Part shown: positions 24,383-34,518 of the stretch, one piece after another
Layout: every line of letters begins with the position of its first letter
Position numbering within the stretch: position 1 is the first letter of the stretch
Source: Muricoccus nepalensis
GTDB lineage: Bacteria > Pseudomonadota > Alphaproteobacteria > Acetobacterales > Acetobacteraceae
Assembly (NCBI RefSeq): GCF_006438825.1
Contig: NZ_RCZP01000002.1
Location: 156,568-220,567, forward strand
DNA: 64,000 nucleotides
Reading direction: 5' to 3'
Program-made: the position numbers and the translations under genes
Notes under the pieces: model-generated
The model's database searches: none
What the model was told of the DNA's origin: nothing
Seen by the model: the letters and a program-made list of their open reading frames with translations, nothing else

Positions 24383-24444
24383 AATCGCTTGGCCACACCC
24401 GCCGGGCCATGATAGGCGACGCCCAAACCAGAGAGCGACGCCCC

Positions 24445-25860
24445 ATGCCCGATACCCTTCCCCCCAAGGCCGACTACGTCGTCGCCGACCTCTCCCTCGC
24501 CCAGTGGGGCCGCAAGGAGATCGAGATGGCCGAGGACGAGATGCCCGGCCTGATGGCGACCCGGCGCGAGTACGGCCCCTCCCAGGTGCTGAAGGGCGCC
24601 CGCATCGCCGGCTGCCTGCACATGACCATCCAGACGGCGGTGCTGATCGAGACGCTGAAGGCGCTCGGCGCCGACGTGCGCTGGTCGTCCTGCAACATCT
24701 TCTCCACCCAGGACCACGCGGCCGCCGCCATCGCGGCCACCGGCACGCCGGTCTTCGCCGTGAAGGGCGAGAGCCTGGAGGACTACTGGCGCTACGTTCA
24801 GCGCACGCTCGAGTGGGCGGATGGCGGCGAGCCGAACCTGCTGCTCGACGACGGCGGCGACATGACGCTGCTGGTGCACTACGGCCTGCGCGCCGAGCAG
24901 GGCGACACGAAGTTCCTCGACGGCGCCACGAACGACGAGGAGACCGTCTTCTTCGGCCTCATCAAGAAGCTGCTGACCGAGAAGCCCGGCTGGTTCGCCA
25001 AGCTCGCGGCCTCGCTGAAGGGCGTCTCCGAGGAGACGACGACGGGCGTGCACCGCCTCTACACCATGGCGAAGGAGGGCAAGCTCCTCTTCCCCGCCAT
25101 CAACGTGAACGACAGCGTCACCAAGTCGAAGTTCGACAACCTCTACGGCTGCCGCGAGTCCCTGGTGGACGCGCTGCGCCGCGGCACGGACCTGATGATG
25201 GCCGGCAAGGTCGCCTGCGTCGCGGGCTTCGGCGACGTGGGCAAGGGCTCCGCCGCCTCGCTCCGCAACGCCGGCTGCCGCGTCATGGTGACCGAGGTCG
25301 ACCCGATCTGCGCGCTGCAGGCGGCGATGGAGGGCTACGAGGTCGTGACGATGGAGGACGCGGCGCCGCGGGCCGACATCTTCGTCACGGCCACCGGCAA
25401 CGTCGACGTCATCACCATCGAGCACATGCGCGCCATGAAGAACCGCGCGGTGGTCTCCAACATCGGCCACTTCGACAGCGAGATCCAGGTCTCGGCGCTG
25501 CGCAACCTCAAGTGGACGAACATCAAGCCGCAGGTGGACGAGATTGAGTTCCCCGACGGCAAGCGCATCACGCTGCTCTCCGAGGGGCGCCTGGTGAACC
25601 TCGGCAACGCGACGGGGCACCCCTCCTTCGTGATGTCGGCCTCCTTCACCAACCAGACGCTCGCGCAGATCGAGCTCTGGACGAACGGCGCGGCCTACGG
25701 GAACAAGGTCTACACCCTGCCCAAGCACCTCGACGAGAAGGTGGCCTTCCTGCACCTCGAGAAGGTCGGCGCGAGGCTGACGAAGCTCACGCCGACGCAG
25801 GCCGGCTACATCGGCGTGCCCGAGGCCGGCCCCTTCAAGGCCGAGCAGTACCGCTACTGA
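24445..25860 (+). CDS. ahcY: adenosylhomocysteinase (S-adenosyl-L-homocysteine hydrolase)
   Basis: A 471-residue NAD-dependent enzyme that splits S-adenosylhomocysteine into adenosine and homocysteine, relieving inhibition of methyltransferases. Recognisable stretches are [39 protein letters not shown], the NAD loop [20 protein letters not shown] near residue 260, [19 protein letters not shown] and the C-terminal FKAEQYRY that completes a neighbouring active site in the tetramer. Length is that of the bacterial form with its insertion. ATG 24445 is chosen by family N terminus; a start at 24409 adds 12 unrelated residues. A palindromic site lies upstream and a strong terminator downstream, so it is monocistronic. 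Confidence 0.97.
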   Translation: MPDTLPPKADYVVADLSLAQWGRKEIEMAEDEMPGLMATRREYGPSQVLKGARIAGCLHMTIQTAVLIETLKALGADVRWSSCNIFSTQDHAAAAIAATGTPVFAVKGESLEDYWRYVQRTLEWADGGEPNLLLDDGGDMTLLVHYGLRAEQGDTKFLDGATNDEETVFFGLIKKLLTEKPGWFAKLAASLKGVSEETTTGVHRLYTMAKEGKLLFPAINVNDSVTKSKFDNLYGCRESLVDALRRGTDLMMAGKVACVAGFGDVGKGSAASLRNAGCRVMVTEVDPICALQAAMEGYEVVTMEDAAPRADIFVTATGNVDVITIEHMRAMKNRAVVSNIGHFDSEIQVSALRNLKWTNIKPQVDEIEFPDGKRITLLSEGRLVNLGNATGHPSFVMSASFTNQTLAQIELWTNGAAYGNKVYTLPKHLDEKVAFLHLEKVGARLTKLTPTQAGYIGVPEAGPFKAEQYRY

Positions 25861-25872
25861 GGCTTTCGCCGT

Positions 25873-25919
25873 GGGCGGGGGCGCTTCGGCCATCGGGCCG
25901 GGGCGCCCCCGCCCTTTTT
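25873..25919 (+). terminator. Rho-independent terminator of ahcY
   Basis: GGGCGGGGGCGC (25873-25884) pairs perfectly with GCGCCCCCGCCC (25903-25914), followed at once by TTTTT (25915-25919). The stem begins 12 bases after the ahcY stop. It is the clearest intrinsic terminator in the window. Confidence 0.92.
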
Positions 25920-26033
25920 CATGCCCGTCGCCTTCCAGGCGGAGCGGTCGAAGAATCCGCACGAAGCATGTCGCCCAACCAAGGGTTTAGCGTGTAGTCT
26001 TTTCCCGCTGCATCAATTGCATACGGGACGACC

Positions 26034-28631
26034 ATGCCGCGCGCCTCCGACCGATCCGCCAGCGCCGCGGGCAGCGCGCCGCCGGCCCTGACCTCCTTCG
26101 GCGCCCAGGCCGGCCTGCGCCGCTTCGCTTCGCCCGCCGTGAAGGCCGCGCTGAAGCGGCGGGGCGGCCAGTTGCTCGGCATGATCTCGGGCCTGCTGGG
26201 GCTGGCGGTGCTGGTGGCGCTGGCCAGCCACAACCCGGCCGATCCCTCCCTTTCCACCGCGACCTCCCAGGCGCCGACCAACCTGGCCGGTCCCTTCGGC
26301 GCGCTGGTGTCGGACGTGCTGCTGCAGGGCTTCGGCTGGGCGGGGCTGCTGCCCGCGCTCTGCCTCATGACCTGGGCGATGCGGCTCTCCACCCATCGCG
26401 GCCTCTCGCCCTTCGCCGGGCGGGTGGCGGCGCTGCTGGCGGGGCTGCCGCTGCTGGCCGCCGCCTTCTCGGCCAGCCCGCTGCCGGCGCCCTTCCCGGG
26501 CGGCATGCCCGGCGGCGCCATGGGGCCGCTCGTCCACAAGGCCGTGGAGGACACGGTCGGCGCCCTCTTCGGGCCGCTCGGCTCCGCGCTTGGCCACACC
26601 GGCATCGTGGCGCTGGCGGTCGCGGCGACGGTGCTGGCGCTCGCCATCCCGCTCTCCTCCTGGCGCCGGGCGGGCGGGGCCGCGGCGCGGCGGGGCTCGG
26701 GGCTGGCGGGGAACATCCTGCGCCGCCGGAACATCGCCCGCGCGCGCGCCGCCGAGGCCCGGCAGACGCGCGACCGCCTCGTCCAGCGCCGGGAGCGGGC
26801 GGAGGAGCGGCCCGGGTTGGTCGCCCGCCTGCTGGGCGCCCCCCGGTCGCTCGCCGGAATGCTCGGTCGTATGCTCGGCCGGCGGCCGGAGGCCGCGCCG
26901 CCGCTCTCGGCCATCCTGCGCGCGGCCGACGCCGCGGCGGCCGAGGCGCCGCGCCTGCCCCCCCGCCGCGCGCCCCGGCCCGCGCCGGAGCGCCCGACCG
27001 CGGCGGAGGCGCCGGAGGAGGCCGCGGGTCCGCCGGCCGCGGAGGCGCCGCGCATCGCCGAGCGCGTGGTGGCGCCCCGCCGCCTGCCGATCTCGGAAAC
27101 CGTGAAGGGGGGCGACGACGGCCGCTTCCGCCTGCCGCCCCTCTCCCTGCTCAGGCCCGCGCCGCCGCGGCGCGAGAGCGGCCCCTCGCAGGACACGCTC
27201 GAGGAGAACGCGCGCACGCTCGAATCCGTCCTCGACGACTACGGCGTGCGCGGGCGGATCGTCGACATCCGACCGGGCCCGGTGGTCACGCTCTACGAGC
27301 TGGAGCCGGCGCCGGGCACGAAGTCGGCCCGCGTCATCGGCTTGGCCGACGACATCGCGCGCAGCATGTGCGTGCTGGCGGTCCGCATCGCGACCGTGCC
27401 CGGGCGGAACGTCATCGGCATCGAGCTGCCGAACGCCAAGCGGGAGACGGTCTACTTCTCCGAGATGATGGAGGCCGAGGACTGGGGGCGGAACCCGGGC
27501 AAGCTGCCGCTCGCGCTCGGCAAGGACATCGGCGGCGCGCCGGTGGTGGCCGACCTCGCGCGGATGCCGCACCTGCTGATCGCGGGCACCACCGGCTCGG
27601 GCAAGTCGGTCGGGATCAACACGATGATCCTCTCGCTGCTCTACCGCTTCGGTCCCAGCGAGTGCCGCTTCATCATGATCGACCCGAAGATGCTGGAGCT
27701 CTCGGTCTACGACCGCATCCCGCACCTCCTCGCCCCCGTGGTGACGGAGCCGCCCAAGGCGATCGGCGCGCTGAAGTGGACGGTCCGCGAGATGGAGCGG
27801 CGCTACAAGGCGATGAGCCAGCTCGGCGTCCGCAACATCGGCGGCTACAACGAGAAGGTGGCGGCGGCGAGCGGGCGGGGCGAGCAGCTCACGCGGCGCG
27901 TGCAGACGGGCTTCGACCCCGAGACGGGCAAGCCGGTCTTCGAGGAGCAGCCGCTGGCGCTCGAGACCCTGCCGATGATCGTCGTCGTCATCGACGAGAT
28001 GGCGGACCTCATGATCGTCGCCGGCAAGGAGATCGAGGGCGCGGTGCAGCGCCTCGCGCAGATGGCGCGCGCGGCGGGCATCCACGTCATCATGGCGACG
28101 CAGCGCCCCTCGGTGGACGTCATCACCGGCACGATCAAGGCGAACTTCCCGACCCGCATCTCCTTCTCCGTCACCTCCAAGATCGACAGCCGCACCATCC
28201 TCGGCGAGCAGGGGGCGGAGCAGCTTCTCGGCCAGGGCGACATGCTGCACATGGCCGGCGGCGGCCGCGTGAACCGCGTGCACGGCCCCTTCGTCTCGGA
28301 CGAGGAGGTGGAGCGCGTGGTGGAGTTCCTCCGCGAGCAGGGCGAGCCCGCCTATGTCGAGGAGGTCACGGAGACCGACGACGAGGACGATGGCGGCGGC
28401 TCCATGGCCGCGCTCGACGCCGGCGGCGGCGAGAAGGGACTCTACGAGCAGGCGGTCGCGCTCGTCTCGCGCGAGGGCAAGGCGAGCACGAGCTTCGTCC
28501 AGCGCCACCTTAACATCGGCTACAACCGCGCGGCCAAGCTCATCGAGCAGATGGAGCGGGACGGCGTCGTCGGCCCCGCCAACCACGTCGGCAAGCGCGA
28601 GGTGCTGGCGCGCGCCGGCGCCGATGACTGA
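26034..28631 (+). CDS. ftsK: DNA translocase FtsK
   Basis: An 865-residue septal DNA pump that moves chromosome ends apart at cell division. About four membrane helices lie between residues 40 and 220, then an Ala/Pro/Arg-rich linker to about 350. The motor domain has [40 protein letters not shown] (Walker A near 520), [15 protein letters not shown] (Walker B near 655) and [20 protein letters not shown]. The C-terminal winged-helix gamma domain, from about 803 ([20 protein letters not shown]), reads KOPS sites. The linker is short compared with E. coli. Its last eight bases overlap the start of the cupin gene. Confidence 0.95.
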   Translation: MPRASDRSASAAGSAPPALTSFGAQAGLRRFASPAVKAALKRRGGQLLGMISGLLGLAVLVALASHNPADPSLSTATSQAPTNLAGPFGALVSDVLLQGFGWAGLLPALCLMTWAMRLSTHRGLSPFAGRVAALLAGLPLLAAAFSASPLPAPFPGGMPGGAMGPLVHKAVEDTVGALFGPLGSALGHTGIVALAVAATVLALAIPLSSWRRAGGAAARRGSGLAGNILRRRNIARARAAEARQTRDRLVQRRERAEERPGLVARLLGAPRSLAGMLGRMLGRRPEAAPPLSAILRAADAAAAEAPRLPPRRAPRPAPERPTAAEAPEEAAGPPAAEAPRIAERVVAPRRLPISETVKGGDDGRFRLPPLSLLRPAPPRRESGPSQDTLEENARTLESVLDDYGVRGRIVDIRPGPVVTLYELEPAPGTKSARVIGLADDIARSMCVLAVRIATVPGRNVIGIELPNAKRETVYFSEMMEAEDWGRNPGKLPLALGKDIGGAPVVADLARMPHLLIAGTTGSGKSVGINTMILSLLYRFGPSECRFIMIDPKMLELSVYDRIPHLLAPVVTEPPKAIGALKWTVREMERRYKAMSQLGVRNIGGYNEKVAAASGRGEQLTRRVQTGFDPETGKPVFEEQPLALETLPMIVVVIDEMADLMIVAGKEIEGAVQRLAQMARAAGIHVIMATQRPSVDVITGTIKANFPTRISFSVTSKIDSRTILGEQGAEQLLGQGDMLHMAGGGRVNRVHGPFVSDEEVERVVEFLREQGEPAYVEEVTETDDEDDGGGSMAALDAGGGEKGLYEQAVALVSREGKASTSFVQRHLNIGYNRAAKLIEQMERDGVVGPANHVGKREVLARAGADD

Positions 28632-29127
28632 CGCGGCGCCGGAGGCGCACCGCTTCGCGCCCTCCGGCGGCCTGCCCAACTCGGCGCTGCCGCTGCTCGT
28701 CTGGCGCGGCGCGCTGCCGGCGGGGGCGGGGGCGGTCACGGCGTGCTTCGCGGCGAACGGCTGGTCCAACGCCTGGACGAACGGCGTCTTCGGCTACCAC
28801 CACTTCCACAGCAACGCGCACGAGGCGCTCGGCGTGTCGCGTGGGGAGGCGCGGGTGCGCTTCGGCGGGCCGGGGGGCGAGGCCCTCGCGCTCCGGGCGG
28901 GCGATGCCGTGGTGATCCCGGCCGGCGTCGGCCACTGCCGGGAATGGGCGAGCGGGGATTTCGAGGTGGTCGGCGCCTATCCCGGCGGGACCAACTGCGA
29001 CATCCGCTGCGGCGATCCCGCCGAGGCCGCGCGGGTGGCGGCCAACCTGGCCGCGGTCCCCCTGCCGGCGGGCGATCCGGTGGCGGGCCGCCCGCTGCCG
29101 GGCTGGGCGCGCGACACCAAGGCTTGA
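28624..29127 (+). CDS. cupin domain-containing protein
   Basis: A 167-residue single-domain cupin. The metal-binding pattern is visible: [20 protein letters not shown] (first motif, histidines and Glu) and [16 protein letters not shown] (second motif). It resembles small cupins annotated as YjlB-like. The ATG lies inside the last codons of ftsK (eight-base overlap, different frame), so translation is coupled to the cell-division gene, an odd functional pairing likely due to transcription convenience. No catalytic role can be assigned. Confidence 0.85.
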   Translation: MTDAAPEAHRFAPSGGLPNSALPLLVWRGALPAGAGAVTACFAANGWSNAWTNGVFGYHHFHSNAHEALGVSRGEARVRFGGPGGEALALRAGDAVVIPAGVGHCREWASGDFEVVGAYPGGTNCDIRCGDPAEAARVAANLAAVPLPAGDPVAGRPLPGWARDTKA

Positions 29128-29189
29128 TCCGCCCTTGCGCGGCCCCGCCGCCAGGGCCTTCTCTGCGTCCCCCAACCTCAGGCCGACCG

Positions 29190-29804
29190 ATGCGCGCGCT
29201 GCTCCCCTTCCTGGCCCTGGCCGTGCTCGCGACCGGTGCCCAGGCGCAATCCCCGTCCCCCTCCCCGGCGCGGCCGCCGAGCTTCCCCACGCGCGACGTG
29301 GTGGTGAGCTACCGCGTGCTCGGCAACGCCTCGCCCCAGACGCCCCGCGAGTTCACGGTGGCCGCGCTGGCGGCGGAGGGGCGGCTGCGGGTGGAATCCC
29401 CCTCCATGCCCGCCTGGGCGCTCGCGGACCGGCGCACCGGGCGGACGGAGATGGTGATGGATTCGATGCGCGTCGTGACCCCGAGCCCGGTGCGGCAGGA
29501 CGAGGCGATGCGCTACCTGCGCATGGTCGAATCGGCCCGGCTGACGGGGGCCGGCACGGCGACCCAGGCCGGGCACCGCTGCACGAACTACCGCTTCGAC
29601 GAGGGGGGGCAGCGCGGCACCGCCTGCCTCACCGCGGACGGCGTGCTGCTGCGCGGCGTGAACGAGCGCGGCGAGGGGCTGGAGGCGACGCGGGTGGAGT
29701 ACGCCCGCCAGGACCCCTCCCGCTTCCGGGTGCCGGAGGGCTACCGCCGCGTCGACCTCGGCGACATGGGCCGCAGCCTCGGGCTGGGGATGCCGCGCCA
29801 CTAG
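29190..29804 (+). CDS. hypothetical exported protein
   Basis: A 204-residue protein with a clear signal peptide (MRALLPFLALAVLATGAQAQ). The mature part begins with a Ser/Pro linker and continues SFPTRDVVVSYRVLGNASPQ, LTGAGTATQAGHRCTNYRF and a Cys pair spanning RCTNYRFDEGGQRGTACL, then CLTADGVLLRGVNERGEGLE and VPEGYRRVDL near the end. The pattern of beta strands with a closing FRVPEGYRRV resembles secreted proteins of the DUF4412 kind, but I do not assign it. It is 62 bases after the cupin gene, same strand, and ends 15 bases from the convergent small oxidase-like gene. Confidence 0.75.
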   Translation: MRALLPFLALAVLATGAQAQSPSPSPARPPSFPTRDVVVSYRVLGNASPQTPREFTVAALAAEGRLRVESPSMPAWALADRRTGRTEMVMDSMRVVTPSPVRQDEAMRYLRMVESARLTGAGTATQAGHRCTNYRFDEGGQRGTACLTADGVLLRGVNERGEGLEATRVEYARQDPSRFRVPEGYRRVDLGDMGRSLGLGMPRH

Positions 29805-29819
29805 GGGCGCGGCGGCCCG

Positions 29820-29978
29820 TCAGCCGAAGAGGAACTTCAGCGCGACCAGCAGCAGGACGATGATGACGACCGCCCAGCTGGCGGCGCGGGTGAACTGGGC
29901 CCAGCCGGTCTGGCGGTCGGCGATGATGTCCTTCGACTTCACTTCCTCGAAATCGATCGTCTGCTTGGCCTCGGCCAT
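29820..29978 (-). CDS. aa3-type cytochrome c oxidase subunit IV-like small membrane protein
   Basis: A 52-residue protein with a polar N terminus (MAEAKQTIDFEEVKSKDIIA), the TGWAQFTRAASWAVVIIVLL stretch and one C-terminal membrane helix ending KFLFG. This matches the bacterial aa3 oxidase subunit IV family of tiny single-helix proteins. The main oxidase genes are not nearby. An alternative ATG at 30032 would add 18 residues and overlap the purN stop as ATGA, implying coupling; the family length favours 29978. It lies downstream of purN on the same strand. Confidence 0.75.
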   Translation of the reverse strand: MAEAKQTIDFEEVKSKDIIADRQTGWAQFTRAASWAVVIIVLLLVALKFLFG

Positions 29979-30028
29979 GGTCGGTGCCCCGTTCTGGGCC
30001 GCCCGCCGGGGATCGGGAGGGGCGGCGT

Positions 30029-30718
30029 TCATGGCATTTCTGTAGGGAGGGCGGCGCTGCCAAGCAAGGGGCCGGGCAAGGGGTTCGCGAGCGCGCCCGC
30101 GGCCATCGGCGCCCCGATCGCGACCCGCCCGCCCTCCAGCCGCGCGAGGCCGGAGGCGGCCCAGGCGAGGGCGGCGGGGTAGAGGCGGTGCTCCTGCGCG
30201 AGCACGCGCGCGGCCAGGGCGTCCTCGTCGTCCCCGGGCAGGACGGGCACGGCGGCCTGGGCGATGATCGGCCCCTCGTCCACGCCCGGCGTCACGAAGT
30301 GCACGGTGCAGCCGTGCAGGCGCACGCCGGCGGCAATCGCCCGGGCGTGGGTGTCGAGGCCGGGGAAGGCGGGAAGGAGGCTCGGGTGGATGTTGAGCAT
30401 CTGGCCCGACCAGGCCGTGACGAAGCCCTCCGTCAGCACGCGCAGGAAGCCGGCCAGCGCGATGAGGTCGATGCCCGCCCCCGCGAGGCGCTCGCCCATC
30501 GCGGCCTCGAAGCCCGCGCGGTCGCGGCCGAAGGGGCGGCTCTCCACCACGGCGGTCGGGATGCCGGCCTCGCGCGCCCGCTCCAGCCCCGCGGCGTCCG
30601 CGCGGTTCGACAGCACGAGGGCGAGCTCGGCGGGGTAGGCGGGGTCGCGCGCGGCGGCGATCAGGGCGCCGAGGTTGCTGCCGCGGCCGGAGATGAGGAC
30701 CGCGACGCGGGGACGCAC
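30029..30718 (-). CDS. purN: phosphoribosylglycinamide formyltransferase
   Basis: A 229-residue enzyme that formylates GAR with 10-formyltetrahydrofolate in purine synthesis. GTG 30718 gives the normal N terminus RPRVAVLISGRGSNLGALI. The catalytic segment MLNIHPSLLPAFPGLDTHAR holds the Asn/His pair, and HFVTPGVDEGPIIAQAAVPV contains the catalytic aspartate. It follows purM by eight bases, the standard pairing. The C-terminal 30 residues (MAAGALANPLPGPLLGSAAL) are an unstructured Ala/Pro tail beyond the family core. Confidence 0.95.
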   Translation of the reverse strand: MRPRVAVLISGRGSNLGALIAAARDPAYPAELALVLSNRADAAGLERAREAGIPTAVVESRPFGRDRAGFEAAMGERLAGAGIDLIALAGFLRVLTEGFVTAWSGQMLNIHPSLLPAFPGLDTHARAIAAGVRLHGCTVHFVTPGVDEGPIIAQAAVPVLPGDDEDALAARVLAQEHRLYPAALAWAASGLARLEGGRVAIGAPMAAGALANPLPGPLLGSAALPTEMP

Positions 30719-30726
30719 CGCCCCCC

Positions 30727-31788
30727 TCAGTTCGGCCAGGCCGCGGAGAGCCCCTCCATCCGGACCTCGGCCTCGCCCTCGCCCGCCTCGACGCGGCCGA
30801 TGCGGTGCGCGGTCTCGCCGTGTCCGGCGAGCATCGCGACGGCGGCCTCGGCCTTGCCGGGCTCCACCACCAGCGCCATGCCGATCCCGCAATTGAACAC
30901 CCGGAGCATCTCCTCGGGCGCGACGCCGCCGGTGCGGGCCAGCCAGGCGAAGACCGGCGGCACGGGCCAGGACCCGGCCTCGACCACCGCCACCGTGCCA
31001 TCCGGCAGGACGCGCGGCAGGTTGCCGGGCAGGCCGCCGCCCGTGATGTGCGCGGCCGCCTTGATCAGCCCCGCGCGGTGAAGGGCAAGCACCGGCTTCA
31101 CGTAGATCCGGGTCGGCTCCAGCAACGCCTCGCCGAGCGTCCGGCCGGCGGCGAAGGGGGCGGGGTCGGCGAGCCCGGCGTTGCCGGCCTCGAGGACGCG
31201 GCGGACGAGGGAGAAGCCGTTGGAGTGGACGCCCGAGGCGCCGAGGCCGAGCACGAGGTCGCCCGGCCCCACGTCGCCGGCCGGCAGCAGCGCGCCGCGC
31301 TCCGCCGCGCCCACCGAGAAGCCCGCGAGGTCGTAGTCGCCGCGGTGGTACATGCCGGGCATCTCCGCGGTCTCGCCGCCGACCAGCGCGCAGCCCGCCT
31401 GGCGGCAGCCCTCGGCGATGCCGGAGACGACCTCGGCCGCCTGCGCCACGTCCAGCGCGCCGGTCGCGAAGTAGTCGAGGAAGAACAGCGGCTCCGCGCC
31501 CTGCACGACGAGGTCGTTCACGCACATGGCCACGAGGTCGATGCCCACCGTGCCGTGGCGGCGCGCGTCGATCGCGAGGCGCAGCTTCGTGCCCACGCCG
31601 TCGGTCGAGGAGACGAGGACGGGGTCCTGGAAGCCGGCGGCGCGAAGGTCGAACAGGGCGCCGAAGCCGCCGAGCCCGCCCATGGTGCCGGTGCGGTCCG
31701 TGGAACGGGCCAGGGGCTTGATCCGGTCGACCAGCGCGTCGCCGGCCTCGATGTCCACGCCGGCGTCGCGGTAGGTCAGTCTGGTCAT
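30727..31788 (-). CDS. purM: phosphoribosylformylglycinamidine cyclo-ligase
   Basis: A 353-residue AIR synthetase of de novo purine synthesis, ATP-dependent ring closure of FGAM. Segments [80 protein letters not shown] and [19 protein letters not shown] are all diagnostic. Length is normal. It is first in a leftward purM-purN pair and divergent from a DUF2066-like gene, an arrangement common in this group of bacteria. Confidence 0.97.
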   Translation of the reverse strand: MTRLTYRDAGVDIEAGDALVDRIKPLARSTDRTGTMGGLGGFGALFDLRAAGFQDPVLVSSTDGVGTKLRLAIDARRHGTVGIDLVAMCVNDLVVQGAEPLFFLDYFATGALDVAQAAEVVSGIAEGCRQAGCALVGGETAEMPGMYHRGDYDLAGFSVGAAERGALLPAGDVGPGDLVLGLGASGVHSNGFSLVRRVLEAGNAGLADPAPFAAGRTLGEALLEPTRIYVKPVLALHRAGLIKAAAHITGGGLPGNLPRVLPDGTVAVVEAGSWPVPPVFAWLARTGGVAPEEMLRVFNCGIGMALVVEPGKAEAAVAMLAGHGETAHRIGRVEAGEGEAEVRMEGLSAAWPN

Positions 31789-31924
31789 GGCGGTCCTTGA
31801 TCGGCTATCCCCGGCGGGGAACCTGCATGCGGCTCACGGGAGGCGGCTTATGCCCAAATCAGACGGTCGCGCTACCCATCATGTCCGGCGCGGCGGCGCA
31901 ATCCGCGGCCCGCGCAAGGGGGGC

Positions 31925-32716
31925 ATGCGGGGCCTCGCGCGGCTGGCCGGGGCGGGACTCGTCCTCGCCGCCCTGCTCGCGCCCGCGGCGCCGGCGCGGG
32001 CGCAGGACGACCCGGCGGTGCAGCGCGGCGTGCCGGCGGAGGCGACGGCCGCCAACGCCGTCCTGGCGCGCGAGCGGGCCATCGCGAACGCCCAGCGCCT
32101 GGCCTACCAGCGCTACGCGGCGGCGACCGGGGCCAACCCCAACGCCTCGCCCGCGCAGATCGAGTCGCTGGTGACGAGCATGGTCGTGGAGCAGGAGCGC
32201 TCCACCCTGAACGGCTATTCGGGCCGCTACACCATCCGGTTCCGGGGGGCGGGGTCCTCCTCCTCCGGCGGGGCGGTGGCCGCGGCGCCCGGCGCGGGCG
32301 TGCCCAACGGCGCGGTGGCGGGCGGGATGGCCGGGGCGGTGCCGCCGCTCGGCGGGCCGGTGGCGCCCGCGCCCGGTGCCGCGCCCAGCGCCTCGCCCCT
32401 GCCGCCCGGCGTGCCGCCGGTCATGCCGCTGACGGCCTATCTCGACGCCGGCGCGCGCTTCTACTCCTTCGCGGAGTACCTCGCGCTCCGCCAGCGCCTG
32501 CTGGCCCAGCCGTCGGTGGGAAGCCTGGACGTCCTCGCGCTGTCGGTGGACGGCGCCCGTCTGCGGATCGGGCTGCGCAGCCCGCCGGCCGTGGCCGCGC
32601 CGGAGCTGGCCCAGGGGGGCATCCTGCTGCAGCCGGCCCAGCCGCCCGCCGCCAACGGCCTGCCGGTCCCCACGACGGGCCCGGGCTGGCGAGTCGGCCT
32701 TGCCGGAGGAGCATGA
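31925..32716 (+). CDS. DUF2066-like secreted protein
   Basis: A 263-residue exported protein. MRGLARLAGAGLVLAALLAP followed by AAPARAQ is the signal peptide, preceded by an AAGGGGGG ribosome site. The mature N-terminal domain (ATAANAVLARERAIANAQRL, then QIESLVTSMVVEQERS and YSGRYTIRF) fits the start of DUF2066 proteins. A Gly/Pro/Ala-rich linker of about 60 residues and a small C-terminal domain (YSFAEYLALRQRLLAQPSVG) follow. The gene stands between divergent purM and a phospholipid synthase-like gene whose start lies inside its 3' end. The role is unknown; an envelope function is suggested by its neighbours. Confidence 0.75.
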   Translation: MRGLARLAGAGLVLAALLAPAAPARAQDDPAVQRGVPAEATAANAVLARERAIANAQRLAYQRYAAATGANPNASPAQIESLVTSMVVEQERSTLNGYSGRYTIRFRGAGSSSSGGAVAAAPGAGVPNGAVAGGMAGAVPPLGGPVAPAPGAAPSASPLPPGVPPVMPLTAYLDAGARFYSFAEYLALRQRLLAQPSVGSLDVLALSVDGARLRIGLRSPPAVAAPELAQGGILLQPAQPPAANGLPVPTTGPGWRVGLAGGA

Positions 32717-33329
32717 ACGCGGGCCCGCCGGGCCTTCCGAGCGGCCGGCGGCCGCCGGGGAGGCGGGGCGCGCCGCCTCGCCCGCCGAGAGCGCGCTCTT
32801 CACCCTGCCCAACGTCATCACGCTCGCCCGGCTCTGCGCCGTGCCGGCGGTGGTGTGGCTGGTGATTCAGCACCGCCTGGACCTCGCCTTCCTCGTCTTC
32901 GTCGGCGCGGGGGTGTCGGACGCGGTGGACGGCTGGCTGGCGCGGGTCAGCAACGCGCGGTCGCATCTCGGCGCCATCCTAGACCCGCTGGCGGACAAGG
33001 CGCTGCTCGTCTCGGTCTACGTCACCCTCGCGATCATCGGCGTGCTGCCGGACTGGCTTGCCATCCTCGTCGTGTTCCGCGACCTGCTGATCGTGGGCGG
33101 GCTGCTGGTGCTGGCGCTGATGGGCGTCCGGCCGGCGATCCGGCCGCTGCTGGTCTCGAAGCTGAACACGCTGATGCAGATCACCCTGGCCGCCGCGGCG
33201 CTGCTGCTGCGCGGTTTCGATCTCGACGGCGACTGGCTGCTGCCCCTTCTCATCGGCTGCGTGACGGCGACCACCATCGCCTCCGGGGCCGCCTACGTGC
33301 GCGACGCCTCGCGCTCCCTGCCCGCATGA
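32700..33329 (+). CDS. CDP-alcohol phosphatidyltransferase family protein
   Basis: A 209-residue membrane enzyme of the CDP-alcohol phosphatidyltransferase family, which joins a CDP-diacylglycerol head to an alcohol. The full signature DG-x2-AR-x8-G-x3-D-x3-D is present as DGWLARVSNARSHLG followed by AILDPLAD. Five or six hydrophobic helices start at LFTLPNVITLARL, the usual N terminus of PgsA-like proteins. Only non-ATG starts are in frame; TTG 32700, overlapping the previous gene by 17 bases, gives a 30-residue polar lead. It is probably phosphatidylglycerophosphate synthase or cardiolipin-related. Its stop overlaps the next ATG (ATGA). Confidence 0.88.
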   Translation: MPEEHERGPAGPSERPAAAGEAGRAASPAESALFTLPNVITLARLCAVPAVVWLVIQHRLDLAFLVFVGAGVSDAVDGWLARVSNARSHLGAILDPLADKALLVSVYVTLAIIGVLPDWLAILVVFRDLLIVGGLLVLALMGVRPAIRPLLVSKLNTLMQITLAAAALLLRGFDLDGDWLLPLLIGCVTATTIASGAAYVRDASRSLPA

Positions 33330-34507
33330 TGCCGCTCGACGAGGGCAAGGGGGGCGGCCCCCCCGCCGCCGCGGCCCCGCCGCTCACCCGGCCCCTGCGG
33401 GCGCCGCTGCCGCCCTCGCCCGGGCCGCGCAACGCGACGCGGGCGCAGCGGCTCGGGCTTGTCTTCGGGCTGCTCGCGGCGGGGGTGTTCTCGCTCTGGT
33501 TCTTCTCGGCGATCCTCACGCCCTTCGTGCTGGCGGTCTGCGTCGCCTACTTCCTCGATCCCCTGGCCGCGCGGCTGGCGCGGATCGGGGTGCCGCGCTG
33601 GCTGGGGGCCGGGCTGCTGATCACGGGGCTGATGGCGCTGGCGCTGCTCGCGCTGCTGCTGCTCTACCCGCTGCTGATCTCCCAGATCGGCGTGCTGCTC
33701 GCGCGGCTGCCCTCCTACGTCGCGCGGATCGGCGTGCTGGTGCAGGACCTGCTGGCCGCGACCGAGAAGGCGATCGCGCCGATGGAGCTCGACCCGCGGC
33801 TGCAGGACCTCGCGGTCACCCAGGTGGGGTCCATCCTCGTCTGGCTCGGCACCTCGGCCACGCGCCTCATCGGCGGCGGCTACGCGCTGTTCAGCGTCTT
33901 CACCTTCGCGGTCGTGACGCCGGTGGTGGGCTTCTACCTCCTGCGCGACTGGCCGCGGCTGATCGCGCGGGTCGAGACCTGGCTGCCCCGGCGCAACGCG
34001 GCGGTCCTGCGGCAGCTCGCGCGGGACACGGACCGGGTGCTCTCGGCCTGGCTGCGCGGGCAGCTCCTCTGCTGCGCGCTGCTCGCGGTCTACTACGCCC
34101 TCGCGCTCTCGGCCGTCGGGCTGGAGCTCGGGCTGCTGGTGGGGCTGCTGGCGGGGATGTTCACCTTCATCCCCTATGTCGGGTCGCTGACCGGCATGGT
34201 CACCGCGGTGCTGCTGGCCATCGGCCAGTTCGGCACGCTGCGCGGGGTGGGGATGGTGGTCGGCATCTTCCTGGCCGGCCAGATCGTGGAGGGCTACATC
34301 ATCTACCCCCGCTTGCTCGGGGACCGGGTGGACCTGCACGCGGTCTGGGTGATCTTCGCGCTCTTCGCCGGCGGCGTCGCCTTCGGCTTCCTCGGCGTGC
34401 TTCTCGCGGTGCCGATCGCGGCCATGATCGGGGTCCTCGCCCGCTACTGGCTGCGCCGCTACCTCGAGAGCCCGCTCTACCTCGACCCGCCCCGGACCGG
34501 GGGCTGA
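33326..34507 (+). CDS. AI-2E family transporter (PerM-like permease)
   Basis: A 393-residue inner-membrane protein of the AI-2E/PerM family. Two hydrophobic helices after a Pro-rich cytosolic lead (residues 1-40), a soluble middle part (VQDLLAATEKAIAPMELDPR), then a cluster of helices with TPVVGFYLLRDWPRLIARVE, AGMFTFIPYVGSLTGMVTAV and EGYIIYPRLLGDRVDLHAVW, all family hallmarks. The start ATGATG overlaps the phosphatidyltransferase stop. In Rhodospirillales this gene often precedes the DnaA-like hda gene, as here (11-base gap). The transported molecule is not known. Confidence 0.9.
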   Translation: MMPLDEGKGGGPPAAAAPPLTRPLRAPLPPSPGPRNATRAQRLGLVFGLLAAGVFSLWFFSAILTPFVLAVCVAYFLDPLAARLARIGVPRWLGAGLLITGLMALALLALLLLYPLLISQIGVLLARLPSYVARIGVLVQDLLAATEKAIAPMELDPRLQDLAVTQVGSILVWLGTSATRLIGGGYALFSVFTFAVVTPVVGFYLLRDWPRLIARVETWLPRRNAAVLRQLARDTDRVLSAWLRGQLLCCALLAVYYALALSAVGLELGLLVGLLAGMFTFIPYVGSLTGMVTAVLLAIGQFGTLRGVGMVVGIFLAGQIVEGYIIYPRLLGDRVDLHAVWVIFALFAGGVAFGFLGVLLAVPIAAMIGVLARYWLRRYLESPLYLDPPRTGG

Positions 34508-34518
34508 ACGCCCGACCC

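Noticed and set aside
24300-24444. A SAM or SAH riboswitch in front of ahcY
   Set aside because: No conserved riboswitch helices or pseudoknot could be recognised; the leader holds a weak hairpin and a GATATC palindrome instead.
25921-25990. Short ATG frame between ahcY and ftsK
   Set aside because: It starts within one base of the ahcY terminator T-run, has no ribosome site and gives about 23 residues without features.
26034-28631. Sign that the ftsK-cupin overlap reflects a fused or frameshifted gene
   Set aside because: Both proteins are complete, with a normal FtsK gamma domain and a normal cupin start; an eight-base overlap is ordinary coupling.
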